Source of the DNA: Nelumbo lutea
Lineage: Eukaryota; Streptophyta; Magnoliopsida; Proteales; Nelumbonaceae
Assembly: GCA_022828595.1 (NCBI GenBank)
Contig: JAKGHH010000003.1
Span: 9,176,934-9,240,933, forward strand
Direction: 5' to 3'
Length of the DNA stretch: 64,000 nt
Positions 31,919 through 42,963 of this stretch are shown piece after piece. Within the stretch, counting starts at the first letter, position 1; each line of letters begins with the position of its first letter. The notes under the pieces are model-generated. The model was not told the DNA's origin and did not search any database. It saw only the letters and a list, made by a program, of their open reading frames with translations. The translations under genes were made by a program, and so were the position numbers.

Positions 31919-33511
31919 TCACACATCATCAGGCAAATCCCGAGGTCAGAAAACACTGAGGCCGACGCCCTGTCCCGGTTAGCCAGTACAAGTCACAACA
32001 ATATGAGAACTGTGTACATAGAGGACTTACCTCGGCCTAGTATTCTCGGGGGGACAGAGGAGGTTGCTCCAGTCTTGGAGGCAGAGCCGAGCTGGATCGA
32101 TCCACTTGCGAGCTTCTTGATAGACGGAACCCTCCCTGCAGAACGCAACGCGGCCAAGAGGGTGTAGCGCCAGGCAGCCAAATATGTCATAATAGACGAA
32201 CGGTTATACCGACGGTCATACATGCTCCCCTATTTGCGTTGCTTGCGACCTGCCGAAGCCGAGTTCGTACTCCGCGACACTCATGAAGGCCTATGCGGCG
32301 AACACTTGGGGGGCAGAGCACTCTCCCAAAAGGCACTTCGACAAGAATACTACTGGCCAATGATGAAGGCAGAAGCTGTCGAGCTCGTCAGAAAATGCGA
32401 CAAGTGTCAGAAGCACGCCAATATCCACCACCAACCTGCCTCCGACCTCAAATACCTCGCCAGCCCGTGGCCCTTTGCACAATGGGGCATCGACTTCCTA
32501 AGGCCATTCCCACCAGCAACAGGTGGAAGAAAATTCTTAGTTGTTGCAGTAGATTACTTTACGAAGTGGATAGAAGCCGAACCTCTGGCAACTGTTACGG
32601 CTCGAAACATACAGAACTTCTTTTGGAAGAACATAGTATGTCGGTTCGGGTTACCTCGGGTACTAATCTCCGACAACGGCAAACAGTTCGAGGATATCAA
32701 GTTCCAAGAGTGGTGCCGGAACATGGGGATTCGAAAAAATTTCACGTCAGTCGCGCACCCGCAGGCAAACGATCAGACGAAAGTAATGAACAGAGCCATC
32801 CTGCGCGGACTGAAAGCACGTCTGGATCGAGCTAAGGGATTGTGGGCCGAAGAGCTACCAAGTGTCTTATGGGCTCACCGAACTACCGAAAAAACAGCCA
32901 CGGGAGAAACCCCCTTCAACCTCACCTACGGCACTGAAGCAGTGATCCCGGCGGAAATCGAAATACCAACATTGCGATTAGAAACATACGACGATCGGAC
33001 GAACGGAGACGAGTTACGTACCAACCTTGACCTACTGGACGAGGTAAGGGACCTCGCGCACATCCGAACAGCGGCATACCAGCAGCAGGTAGCTCGCTAC
33101 TACAATAGCAGAGTAAAGCAACGAAGCTTCCGAGTCGGCGACCTGGTCCTTCGTAAGATTATGGTGCCCGAACCCGGCGTGGGCAAGCTTGGACCTAATT
33201 GGGAAGGGCCCTATAAAGTAAAAAGAGCGCTCGGGGGGAGGGGCACACTAAATCGAAACCTTGGAAGGCAAACGAGTACCTCGAGCGTGGAACATCGTGA
33301 ACTTAAGGCGATACTACCTATAAACCACCAAGCGAAGTGGACGAAATCAGGTCCTATGTGCCACGATGCAAGCCAAGAGGAACTTCGGCGTAGACAAGCA
33401 AAGAAGAGCATATTATCAGCTCGGCAAAAAACCAGTTCGCGGCATAAAAGACCGCGGAAATTTAATAACCCGGACAAAGTGGCAGACAAAGAATCAGCTC
33501 GGGGAAGATGA
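31919..33511 (+). pseudogene. Tat copy 2 integrase
   Basis: The frame resumes with SHIIRQIPRSENTEADALSR, has a TAG at 32165-32167, and then opens from about 32168. The HHCC zinc finger shows HEGLCGEHLGG and VRKCDKCQKHAN. The core has WGIDFLRPFP (first Asp) and VLISDNGKQFEDIKF (second Asp). At the third catalytic position the codon 32780-32782 encodes Lys (NDQTKVMNR) where NGQ.EV.NR is expected. The C-terminal GPNWEGPYKVKR segment follows; near 33240 a frameshift in a G-rich run scrambles the end. No chromodomain is seen, as expected for Tat. Confidence 0.88.
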
Positions 33512-33585
33512 ACAAGGGGAAAAAGACAAATTAAATTGCAAGAAATAGTACATCGGCAAAAAAAAAATAGTAATAATAATAAATT
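33512..33585. other. Spacer between integrase and antisense gene
   Basis: A-rich spacer in Tat copy 2 separating the sense pol region from the 3' end of the antisense gene. Confidence 0.4.
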
Positions 33586-35533
33586 TTACATGCCCAGAGC
33601 CACTTCTTCGCCATCAGAAGGCACTTCAACAACACCCGAAGGCCATGCCTCTCCTTCAGAGTCCGGCTCGCCATCGGCAGCATTGGCCATCTCCTGAGTT
33701 ATACGCGAAGTGGATATGGCACTTACATCGAGGTCGGGGTACATATTTCGGATCATCCACCGGCTCAACTTGAACCCCCTCCTGTAAGAATCCACCATCA
33801 AATCGTCAAAACGTGAAGAGGCAATATAGTCTTCAACTACCTTCTTCTTGGCGTCTTCAATGCCTTGGGAAAAAATCTGTGTTCTCTCCCTGATGTCCTC
33901 TTGAAGATATTTGACTTGATGCTGCAAATCCAACTTCAAGTCCGCCATATGCTTGACAACTACCCCCATGGCCTCGGCGTCACGCTGAGACCTCGCCTAC
34001 CTGGCCATCACGACGCGAGCAGCCTCTTCAGCAGCGTAAGCAACCGTCTCAGCAACCCGGGTATTTGCCTCTACAGCACGGAAAGCTATTCAGCAGCATG
34101 AGCGGTGGCCTCAGCAGCTGGCGCCTGTCGAGAGCTCCACTCCACTTGGGCCGCCAAGGCATGAATTGAAGAATTCACCTACCAAAAGAAACAAGTGAGC
34201 AAATAACAGCAGAAGCAATAGAATAAAAAAGGAAGACGGAATCTAACTTACCACCATGGCATGTGTTACGGTGCGGCAAGCAACCTGATTCAAGGGAAGA
34301 TCGGTCCACGCCACGACCTCCTCAGGGAAAGTAGTGTCCCTACTCTTCTGAAGAGCGTAGTTCGGCGTCAACACGCTCCTAAACTCCCCTTGAGCTCCCG
34401 AGCCTGAGGGCCCATCCTGCGTATGAGCAGACCCGGAGTGAGCAGGAGCACTTGAGTATGCAAGAGCGCCCGTATGAGTGGTCTCAGCGTAAGGCGCCCC
34501 GACAGTTTCGTGCACCGGTGGAGTCACTTCGGGCTCCCTGGGCAGATCCTCCGGCGTATGGTCTGGAACTTGGGGCTCCTCATCCAGGGGCAGCTCAGTA
34601 CAAGTTCGCTTGGCGACCTGCTTCCTCCTCTTCATACTTTGGAACAAACGCCCCCCACGAGTTCTCTCCGCGTCCATGACACCTGCAGAAACGAGTTCGA
34701 CATCAGAAAAAATGAAAAGAACAGAGCAAGCAAGAAAACCGCATAGCTAGAAACCTACCCGAACTCAGGCCGGCTGCAATAAGCTTGGCCTCCGTTAAGT
34801 AGTGGTGGCACTTTAAACCTTGTCGTGCCCATTGCCGGAGGCCCTTCACCGTCTCTTTATCGAGAGTCACGCCTAAATCGGGAGTGGCCTCACCCCACCT
34901 GGTCTGAAAGGGCCATCCTTGTGCACTTCGCACGCCGAAGTAGTCCCGCTTCCATGCCGGGACCTTATTAGGAAGATCGTGCAGAAGCTTAAAACCCTGG
35001 CGAGGAGAAAGGTAATACGCCCGTCTCCCCCTAGGAAGAGAACCCGCCTGTCTCTTGAGCATCAAGATAGAGGAGAAGCTGGTCAATGGTGACACCGAAG
35101 TGGTTTATGACTTCGACGAGAAGGGGATGGAAAGGAAGTCGCAACCCCGCAGTGAGCTGCTCTCGAAAAATCACGATCTCGTCAGGACCGTGTTCCCAAG
35201 GAAAGCTACCCGAAGGAATAAAATATGTGTACCCCCAGGAAGATTGTAAGACAGAAGTATGGATTGAAGCCCCTCAGGCGTCATGGTCGAAGGACCAAAC
35301 CTGTCTAGCATCCGACCTCGGCGGGAGGTAGACGCCAAACTGCCCGAAGCGACTCGGCCTACTGGTTCATAGTCCTCAAGCTCCACCTCAGGATCACTGA
35401 GGCAGTCGGGGGACACGGCTTGGTTGGTGGAACCTACGTCAGCCCTACTCGAAGAATCGTCTGAGCTATCAAAGCTAGACATTGAGGAAAAGATGGATTC
35501 AGGAAAGTATTCACCGAAAAGTTTGAAGAACAA
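33586..35533 (-). pseudogene. Antisense gene of the Tat element (putative gypsy-type transposon protein)
   Basis: Minus-strand open pieces lie at 35171-35533, 34703-35095, 34243-34677 and 33586-33969. The first has an acidic serine-rich N-terminus (FDSSDDSSSR) and ILLSYNLPGGTHIL. A GLRLPFHPLLVEV motif follows in another frame near 35110-35160, then RGRRAYYLSPRQGFKLL and SLPRG. This resembles the plant Transposase_28 family (putative gypsy-type transposon protein), found antisense in some Tat elements. Two short introns with good sites are visible at 34683-34758 and 34179-34251. The last piece looks coiled-coil. Frame breaks near 35160 suggest decay. The function is unknown. Confidence 0.7.
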
Positions 35534-36130
35534 GCCAAAGAACCGTGAAGACTGTATAACCAGCCTTGACGCGAGTTGGAAAAGACTTGGACGCGAGCTG
35601 AAAGGTTGGACGCAAACTCAGTAGACAAACCGCAGAAGTGACAAATCGACCGGGGTCCCCCACTATTTATAGCTACAGTAACCAAGAATCGACCGTGCAG
35701 ACCGAAGACGATCCGACGGCCCACGTTCTTACTGACCGCACAACCCTTAAGGTCGAGATGTGATTGGCGCACGTCTTTCCAAAAAAAGCGAAACGTCAGC
35801 GCACGTCTTTTTGAAACCGACGTCACTTCGACACGCGTCTTTCGGAAATTGACGCGCCACACGTCTCCCTGACAGTCGCCCGCGCACGTACAGCAGTGGC
35901 GCGCCTTTTTGAAATGACCCGCTGTCACGTCCCATCGGCGCGAATTGGTTTGAAATTTAAAACGTGCGCTGTCACAACCACCAGCGTTCTTGAGTAAGCA
36001 CGTTTCCAGCCTTCTCGAAAACTGAAAGAACCCTAGCAAAAGCAACTCGCACAGTGAAGGTTCGAAGGACAGGACAAATCCATCTACTACCTCGCGAAAC
36101 TCCTCGCACCATGGCAAGACCCCCGGCGCA

Positions 36131-36146
36131 AGGAGTGGAGGGCAAT
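36131..36146 (+). other. Polypurine tract of Tat copy 2
   Basis: AGGAGTGGAGGGCAAT lies immediately before the TG of the LTR. It is the purine-rich primer for plus-strand DNA synthesis. Confidence 0.75.
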
Positions 36147-37124
36147 TGATGAAGGAAGATTTGGCCCGACCTCTCTATTACGTGACACGTGGCAGAAACA
36201 AGAGCTCGGCAAAAGGGGCCAAGCCTAGGCGGGAACAAGGGGACACGAGCGGACTGAACTCCCTACCGGGGGCCCGAACTCACCCTTTGTAACAGTTCGG
36301 GATACACTTCGCCGAACTGACCCTCTTTGTAACAGCTCGGGATACACTTCGCCAAACTGACCCACCTTGTAACAGCTCGGGATACACATCGCCGAACTGA
36401 CCCACCTTGTAACAGGTCGGGATACACCTCGCCGAACTGACCCACTTTGTAACAGCTCGGGATACACCTCGCCGAACTAACCCACCTTGTAACAGCTCGG
36501 GATACACCTCATCGAACTGACCCACCTTGTAACAGCTCGGGATACACTTCGCCGAACTGACCCACCTTGTAACAGCTCGGGATACACTTCGCCGAACTGA
36601 CCCACCTTGTAACAGCTCGGGATACATTTCGCCGAACTGACCCACTTTGTAACAGCTCGGGATACACCTCGCCGAACTGACCTGCCCTATAGATACCTCC
36701 GAGCTCAAGACCGCCTCGCTCAGCACTTCGCATCACCTGGCACCAAAACCAAACAAGTCGTACCATGCCTGACACTAAGGAAGTTCGTGCCCGAGGGCGT
36801 CGCGCCTGACTCACTTGGGATCTGACGTTTGGCGGCAGCACTCTAAACGGCCACCTGCCACCGCCACTGACACCGCCATCTCCAGTTAGATAGACGGTTA
36901 GGCACGAAGTGATTATAAGAGCCCCCTGCCCCCCGACAACAGAGGTATGCAAACTTTGCGCTATCTGGTATTACCTTGCTTTTGAAGGATTCTAACTTGA
37001 GCTTCGGAGCCTCTACACCGGGTTCCCCCCGGAGCTTCCTCTTTTCCTCCGTTTCAGGTTCCCTGCTACCCTGTTCGGAAGCAAGGCCGCGGACAGCTAA
37101 GACCGGCCGGATCGCGCTCCATCA
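36147..37124 (+). repeat. 3' LTR of Tat copy 2 (978 bp)
   Basis: It begins TGATGAAGGAAGATTTGGCC and ends GGATCGCGCTCCATCA, matching the ends of the LTRs at 6603-7388 and 53229-54122. A polypurine tract precedes it. It contains a 40-bp array in its first half and a G/C-rich second half. The matching 5' LTR is missing. Confidence 0.88.
36285..36684 (+). repeat. 40-bp tandem array, ten copies, in the LTR
   Basis: The word AACAG(C/T/G)TCGG recurs at 36291, 36331, 36371 and so on to 36651, exactly every 40 bases. The unit contains CTTGTAACAGCTCGGGATAC and ACCTCGCCGAACTGACC. Identity between units is high. Because 40 is not a multiple of three, all three minus frames stay open and give misleading repetitive open frames; this is not a protein gene. 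The array sits in the U3 region and may act as an enhancer. Confidence 0.93.
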
Positions 37125-38225
37125 GAACTATTTATAGTGTTAGCCAACAAATGGAGATGACAAAAAGAATATTTTCAATTAAGGCCACCATAAAATAAAC
37201 CAAATGTGAACATTGTTAGAGTTTATCTTGCTTTATACATCTTTCGAAAGGAATAGTTGTGGTCCTATGGTGGTTTTTTATGGCATTATTTCTTATTATA
37301 ATTAGAATGCATGGAATTGCAATGTTTTATATGTAGAAGGAGAAAACAATTGTTTTGCAGAACTTAAGGGTAAATCTATATGTAAAAAGGTATGATATCG
37401 AAAGAGTTTTGATCAATCGAAATACTTTCATGAATTTCAACGAATATCATCTGATTGATTACCACTTTTATGATACTGGTTGCATAAGTTTTTTCGGTAT
37501 CCCGAACCCAAATGCTATATGATGGTAATATGAAGGCATTCGGTCTGAATAGTGAATAATTTGTCTTAGCTCCTATGGATAAAATCAAAAGTCAAATCCT
37601 ATATATCTTTGTGTTTAAATATGGAAGTCAAATAGTAGTTCAATTTGTAGGTTTTGGAAGTAGGAAAGTATGGGTGAAAGATATGGGTTGTCCCTTCAAA
37701 CCTTTTTTTATAAGTTTATGTTATCAATTTTTAGGAAAATCAAGGCTAATATGGCATTTTATGTAAATAGTTAGGAACAAAAAATGTTAGATTCTAATAT
37801 CTAATTATACATTGATTTTTTTAATTACTAATTAATAGATATTAGAGAATCTTATTTATTTACTGTGAAACCATGTTGGTTTCTCAATATTTTCTTAGAT
37901 CATATGAGCTATTTATTGATAAAATATTAATTTTTCATTCTAATTGTATCATTAGAACTAGTATGTCTATAGAGTTACTGAACCCAAATCCATATTCTTA
38001 TTATCCTTTGGACGTTCTTTCTTCCCATGAGAGAGAGAGAAAAGTTGTTTTCAAATGGAGTTAGGTTTTGATTCTCTAAAAACAAAACCAATTTTCTAAC
38101 CAAAATAACTATACTGTATTTGATTATATGGAGAATCTGTAATGTAAAATTCCATCTCTCCTACTGTTATTTTTGCAACTATAACGTTTTCATTACGAGT
38201 ATACATGTTTGAGGGTTTGATCATT
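37125..38225. other. Intergenic DNA right of Tat copy 2
   Basis: AT-rich, without a recognisable gene. I looked for a continuation of the Helitron 5' half here and saw none. It contains one diverged CTATGATAC-type MITE. Confidence 0.5.
37376..37505. mobile_element. CTATGATAC-type MITE, copy A (diverged)
   Basis: Shares the core GAAAGAGTTTTGATCAATC and GAATATCATCTGATTGATTA with copies B (41957) and C (42814), including the TTTTTTCGGTATC right part. The ends are eroded. Confidence 0.5.
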
Positions 38226-38228
38226 TAA

Positions 38229-38497
38229 GGTTACGATTGGTTTGAAGGAAAAGGTAGGAAAACCTTTACAAACTTTGCATAGGTTTCCCGAGTTCAAATC
38301 AGCCCCCCACAACGTCCTGCAGCACATCTCCACCGTGTATTGGGAACATCTCCCGATGATAATACTAGAAATAATAATGTCATACATTATCGGAAAATAT
38401 TCCCAATACATGGCGGAAATGTACTGTGGGACTTTGTGGGGGGCTGATTGGATCTCAGCTTTGCCTACCTTTTCCTTCAAACCAAACATATGTAGCC
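38229..38497. mobile_element. Tourist/Harbinger-type MITE with nested palindrome (269 bp)
   Basis: Outer inverted ends GGTTACGATTGGTTTGAAGG and GGCTACATATGTTTGGTTTG (other strand) are flanked by TAA on both sides (38226-38228, 38498-38500). The first 60 bp match the 97-bp MITE at 8156. Inside lies a second long inverted repeat: AATCAGCCCCCCACAA at about 38298 pairs with its complement ending near 38450, with arms of about 60 bp. The whole could fold into one long hairpin. Confidence 0.85.
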
Positions 38498-38500
38498 TAA

Positions 38501-40320
38501 AAGTTAGGTTTGCTTCCCCACGATGAATCTCGATTTACTTCTAAAATACTAATATTGAATCTAAATGGGGATTTGCATCATGAATAAATATTGTGTTGAT
38601 GGTAGAAAGGGATGGGAACGTGTGGGACATTGGTTTGTGAAAGGTTCCCTAATTGGGTCAAATAGGGAGCCTCCCAAGATGAACCCAAACATTTGTTTTT
38701 TTTTTTTTTTTGATACATTGTGAAATAACCCTGTGGCTAATCCAGACCATTCATCTAATTGATGATATCTGAATCTGTATTGTTTTTGCTCCTCCACTCA
38801 AGATAAGCTCTATGAACTTCTATTTTTATAGAAAAGCCATCAAACTGATTTTCCATGGTAGCTTTGGATAAGGATATGTGGACAGGAACTGTAGGACCCT
38901 ATTTGAGATCCAAACTGATTTTCCATGGTAGCTTCCTAGATCATTCATATATACTCTTCAATAAAAGAACCCGACTAGCAAACCACCAACTTTTAAGTGT
39001 TATGACAAACTAACAGCAAGCAACTAAAGATAAGCATCTATAGACAATTCTAAATCAAATTAAATTGAAGAGTCACTATTAATTAGGGGGACTTGTACAA
39101 CAAGAATTTTTGTTTTCCTTTGTTTTTCAAATTATCACATTTCCAAAAAATAAAAAACTTTTTCTTTAACTGAGGTTTTATTTTGAGAAGCGTAAACAAG
39201 TTGTCTTATTTCAGGAAAAAAATTGTGCTTTTTTTAAAAAAAAAAACTTTATTGAATTGTCAAGGTCAAAAAGTAAGAGGGAGGGGGCGGCGAGTAGCTT
39301 AACCCTCAAAACAATACAAGCAGCTCCCAGGAACATGAAAAGTTGGTAAAATGTTGGTTTTAAACATAAACAAAAACCATCAATGATGGTTTTTAAACAA
39401 AAACAAACTTAATTTCTAGTAGCAGAGATCAATTGATATTATTCAGGGAACATGGTATTGATAACCAAATGAAAATTTGTTCTTTAACCACAAATTCAAG
39501 AACATGTTTTTTGTTTTAGTTTTGAAAACAAAAGAAAAATACATATATAACCAAGAACATGTTTTCTATGTTTTTATTTTAAAAACTAGATTATTTTCAA
39601 ACCAGATTCATGGTTTGTTTGATTTATATTTGGATCTCGAAACAAGAAAAAAAAATTCCTATTGGAGAAAATATATTGGCGGTTTTTAAAAAATAAAAAC
39701 AAATGTTGGAGTACAGAAATTATTTGATTTGTAAATATGGAACTAAGTAACCAGATGAAAACATGTGGTTTCTAAACGCTTTTTTGGTTTTAATTTTGAC
39801 AAAGAAACACAGAAAACTAAGAACATATTTCCTGTATTTTTGTTTATAGAACCAATATCTTTTTAAACTAGGTGGTTTTGATTTCTTTTTAAAATTTATG
39901 CAACAAGAACAGCAAATTCACATCGGAGAACACCCCTAGCTATCTAGGCTTTCTTGAAATTAAATTTGGAATTTGTATTATGTGCTGAGACTAGCTTTTC
40001 AAAAGTGATTTTAAAATTAATTTGATTGAAAATGAGTTAAACTATATATGTTCACGTTATGAAAATTCTAGAACAAAAATTCATTCAATGTTGGCTACAT
40101 ACACAAGAATCTAAATTTCTTGCAATTTAATTCCATTTCCCCTTCCACCAGATAAAATAAAAACTTATATAAATAATATAAAAACACCCTCTTTTCTTTC
40201 TTATAGACGCTGCTAAATTGTTTAGCTAATAAGGCCAATAAGGCCTACATATTTCTGCCAATATAACTAACTCCAGTAGTCTGTCAATTTCACTTCTAAG
40301 GATACAGACCTTTTTCTTTT
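38501..40320. other. Intergenic DNA downstream of the NAC gene
   Basis: No protein gene recognised. Several A-rich tracts are present. Between about 39360 and 39850 the words AAGAACATGTTTT and TTTTGTTTT recur, suggesting a decayed repeat. The part nearest 40320 should hold the NAC 3' UTR. Confidence 0.45.
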
Positions 40321-41436
40321 TCATTTTCCCAAGTCCAAGAACAATTGATCCCATTCCCACAGATGGGTGGAACCGTCAAACATCACCCAGTTTATAGCTT
40401 CTCCGAGTATGGAGGTATGAGCATGGTCGCCTGAGGGCAAGATCTCATGGGAGCTGTTTTTCTCCACATTTGGAGGTGTCTGATGGGATGTTGTCTCCCT
40501 ATCCGCATGAGATTGCTGCATCTGGTTGTTGCTTGTCGTACCTTCCAAAGGACGTCGATCGAAAGATCTCAAGCAACCTGATTTCACGTAAACTCGGCAC
40601 AGACTGAATTCGTTCCTTAACTACAAAAGTTGAACCATATTCAATTCAGAAACCTTTTGAACTAGATGTAGTACTTAATTTACTGCAACAGGACCCTGGC
40701 GACGTATACAACTCTTTTAATTTGTAATCTTCAAGAGAGAGAGAGAGAGAGAGAGTATTGAATTCTTACCACTGGAGTTGCACTGTTGGATGAGGTAGCT
40801 TCTCCATGGATGGCTCTGTACTCGTTCATCTTCCATTTGGTTTTGCTTCCAGAAGGTGCTTTGCCTCTGTAGAAAACCATGGTTTTCTTGACGCCGATAA
40901 CCTGATAATTGGAAGAGTAGACGTAACCAGGAGAGCCGGTGGCTTTCCAGTATCCAGAACTCGTTGTTCGAGTTGGTCTCCCTCCACGGGCTTCTCGATC
41001 TTGTCTAGGAATGAAGAAAAACCACTGCTCTGGATCTCCAAGGCACAATGCTCCTGCAAGCTCTGAAACCCAAGAAAAAGAAAAGGTGAAGAGCTGATGA
41101 TGAAGCTCTGATTTGAGGGGAGGGGCCGAAGAAAAAAGAAGAAATGAGGAAAAGAGATGGAGGCAATTCAAGTCAGAATAACCTGAAAATGCTGAAGTCT
41201 AGCTAGAAGATTATTTCAATTTTCAAGTACCATTTTTAAGGAAAAGCAGGTGAAAAGAGGAACAGGAAGTGAAGATTCTAACTTGGGAGTTGCCATGGAT
41301 CGAGCTTGTAAATGTCCACGACTGGTATGACGCGCTCCAAATCCTCTCTCTTTCCTTCAAGCTTGTTATAAAGATAGAACGTAATCAGCTCTTCCTCTGT
41401 TGGGTAGAAACGATAGCCTGGTGGCAGACCCTCCAT
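40321..41436 (-). CDS. NAC domain transcription factor, NAC090-like (3 exons, 248 aa)
   Basis: The coding exons on the minus strand are 41436-41283, 41062-40770 and 40620-40321. The junctions are CAA|GTTAG...TTTCAG|AG, and GTG|GTAAGA...TTTTGTAG|TTAAGG. The lengths add to 747 bases with frame kept, ending in TGA at 40323-40321. The NAC domain covers residues 1 to about 165: subdomain [21 protein letters not shown], then [50 protein letters not shown] with [15 protein letters not shown], and WKMNEYRAI, ending with [13 protein letters not shown]. Such proteins bind DNA as dimers in the nucleus; the C-terminal 80 residues would be the regulatory region. The start and GxRFxPTxEEL pattern are closest to Arabidopsis NAC090/NAC061 types. 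The length is normal and no lesion is seen; this is the only intact protein gene found here. Confidence 0.93.
40736..40755. repeat. (GA)n microsatellite in NAC intron 2
   Basis: About ten GA dinucleotides (CT on the gene strand) lie 15 bases inside the second intron, just after the donor site. Confidence 0.8.
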
Positions 41437-41535
41437 GGCTAGGTGGTTTCCTTTAAGAAGAAGAAGAAGAAGGTTAGGCCGAAGTGCAATAGAAGCCTAA
41501 GATTTGCGAGTGAAAGGAGATGTATAGAGGGGGTC
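41437..41535 (-). promoter_or_regulatory. NAC 5' UTR and possible core promoter
   Basis: On the gene strand a (CTT)n tract (41456-41472) lies just upstream of the ATG, typical of plant leaders. A CTCTATACATC stretch about 90 bases upstream (near 41520) could be a weak TATA element. This rests on motif reading only. Confidence 0.35.
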
Positions 41536-41956
41536 CTCAGCAGTAATCACTGCGTGGAAATTTCTACGCATTTAAGAGGAAAGAAATTAATTGATGAAAA
41601 TAAACTAGCTAGTGTTTGGCTTGTCCAACATCATCATCCGATTAAATTTTGAAATCCTCTGAACCAGTCAACACTCAATGCACGTACGAACCCCATATCC
41701 CTAGATCTGCTGCTAACCCATACAGGAAGCTTTGCTTGTAAGGACAGCCCTCATCAATCTTGACCGTTAGGTCGTTGGGTTGTCACTGCCATCAAACCAC
41801 ATAGCTAAATACTACACCATTTTCAGAAAATATTAACCATCCAATTGGGAGCTTTCTTAAAGTGTTTGACGGAATTTGTGCCCTGATGATGCAAAGCCTT
41901 ATGCTACAGAAATGTAGCTTGGTCTTCTACTCTTAAGCTTAGGGTTTAGGGAAAAT

Positions 41957-42104
41957 CTATGATACGGGAAAGATACAATATGGAAAGAGTTTTGACCATC
42001 AAAGTCCACCCATAAATTTTGATAAATAAGATTCGTTATCACATTTATGATTTCAATTCATTGGTTAATTTTTTTTCCGATATCATATCTTTTTTATATC
42101 ATAG
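41957..42104. mobile_element. CTATGATAC-type MITE, copy B
   Basis: Starts CTATGATACGGGAAA and ends ATATCATAG, giving inverted ends. Internal words GAAAGAGTTTTGA and the TTTTTTTCCGATATCAT part match copies A and C. The length is 148 bp. Confidence 0.65.
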
Positions 42105-42813
42105 TCAAACCCGTTTAGGGAATATTGGACTGAACAGGCGGTAAATTGGTCATCTACCCTAATATGTGTTGGTAGAGTGGCCATAGACCCTCGTTTTGAT
42201 CCTCAATATGTTGGAATATCCAATGGCCATGTGACAAGCCACATGTTCTAACTTTAACGTATCATGCACCATAGATTTTGGTTGAACCATCATCAGTCTT
42301 TTTTATTAAAGTGGGTGTTGAAGCCAAATACCATTGCTTTCAAAAAAACAAGTCTGAATCTAGATGTCAACCAAAGCTGTTCATGCTATTAATTTCCATT
42401 TATATGCTTGAACCAACCAGTTTGACGCTTTAGTTTGCTTTTCAAACAAGTTCAGTCCCACTGCTGAACTGAACTGCCACAGAGTACCCAGTTCTGAATC
42501 CTACCCATTTATTCCCCTTAATGAGGTGTGAGAGAAATCAAGCGGCTGCTTCCTGGAAAACTCAGACATGAGGATGCTTTCAATTGGTGATGATGGAGAC
42601 ACAGACAATTATATTGGAGTAGTGATTGCAAGATATTAACAAAGAAAGATTTATGGAGCAGAGACAACTGTAAAATGGCAAAAGAACTGAATTAAGAACA
42701 ATTAGGTTTAGAAACTGATGTCAAAATAACAGCTGAAAGAGAATTTTCTCTAAATCATCGAGAATGGATATACTAGTACAGATAGAATTCCAGCATTGAA
42801 TTCAGTGGAAATT

Positions 42814-42963
42814 CTATGATACGGGAAAAGACATGGCCAAAAGAGCTTTTGCCTTTTACTAATCAAAGCACCTCCGTCAATTAATGTGATGAATATCATT
42901 TGATTGGTCACCTCTTTTTTTATTATACTGGTTGACTGGACCTAAGTTTTTCTGGTATCATAG
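42814..42963. mobile_element. CTATGATAC-type MITE, copy C
   Basis: The best copy: it starts CTATGATACGGGAAAA and ends TTTTTCTGGTATCATAG, inverted repeats of about 16 bp with two mismatches, 150 bp overall. TGGAA occurs on both flanks but a clean target duplication is not certain, so the superfamily is not assigned. Confidence 0.7.

Larger units (their letters stand above)
28465..37124 (+). mobile_element. Ty3/gypsy retrotransposon, Tat lineage, copy 2 (5' truncated, with 3' LTR)
   Basis: The plus-strand order is gag fragment, gag zinc knuckle plus protease, RT and RNase H, second archaeal-type RNase H, integrase, an antisense gene (33586-35533), then polypurine tract and a 978-bp LTR. The 5' LTR, primer-binding site and first part of gag are missing; gag similarity starts at about 28465, directly against Helitron Rep sequence. 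From 29027 to about 33240 the frame is continuous except for four in-frame stops, all TAG. Copy 2 is better preserved than copy 1. Confidence 0.92.

Noticed and set aside
34452..35331. Plus-strand open frames opposite the antisense gene
   Set aside because: They are shadows of the better-supported minus-strand frames with introns and family motifs.
36147..36700. CRISPR-like regular repeat array
   Set aside because: Repeats are contiguous 40-bp units without unique spacers, inside a plant LTR.
36225..36952. Several overlapping minus-strand open frames of 60-148 codons with repeated SVRRGVSRAVTRWVSSAKCI-type peptides
   Set aside because: They are translations of the 40-bp tandem array; because 40 is not a multiple of three the same peptides appear in shifted frames. 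No start context or family resemblance.
37125..37560. Continuation of the Helitron 5' half beyond the Tat 3' LTR (a simple nested insertion)
   Set aside because: No Helitron Rep similarity was seen on the minus strand here, so a plain nested insertion does not explain the junction.
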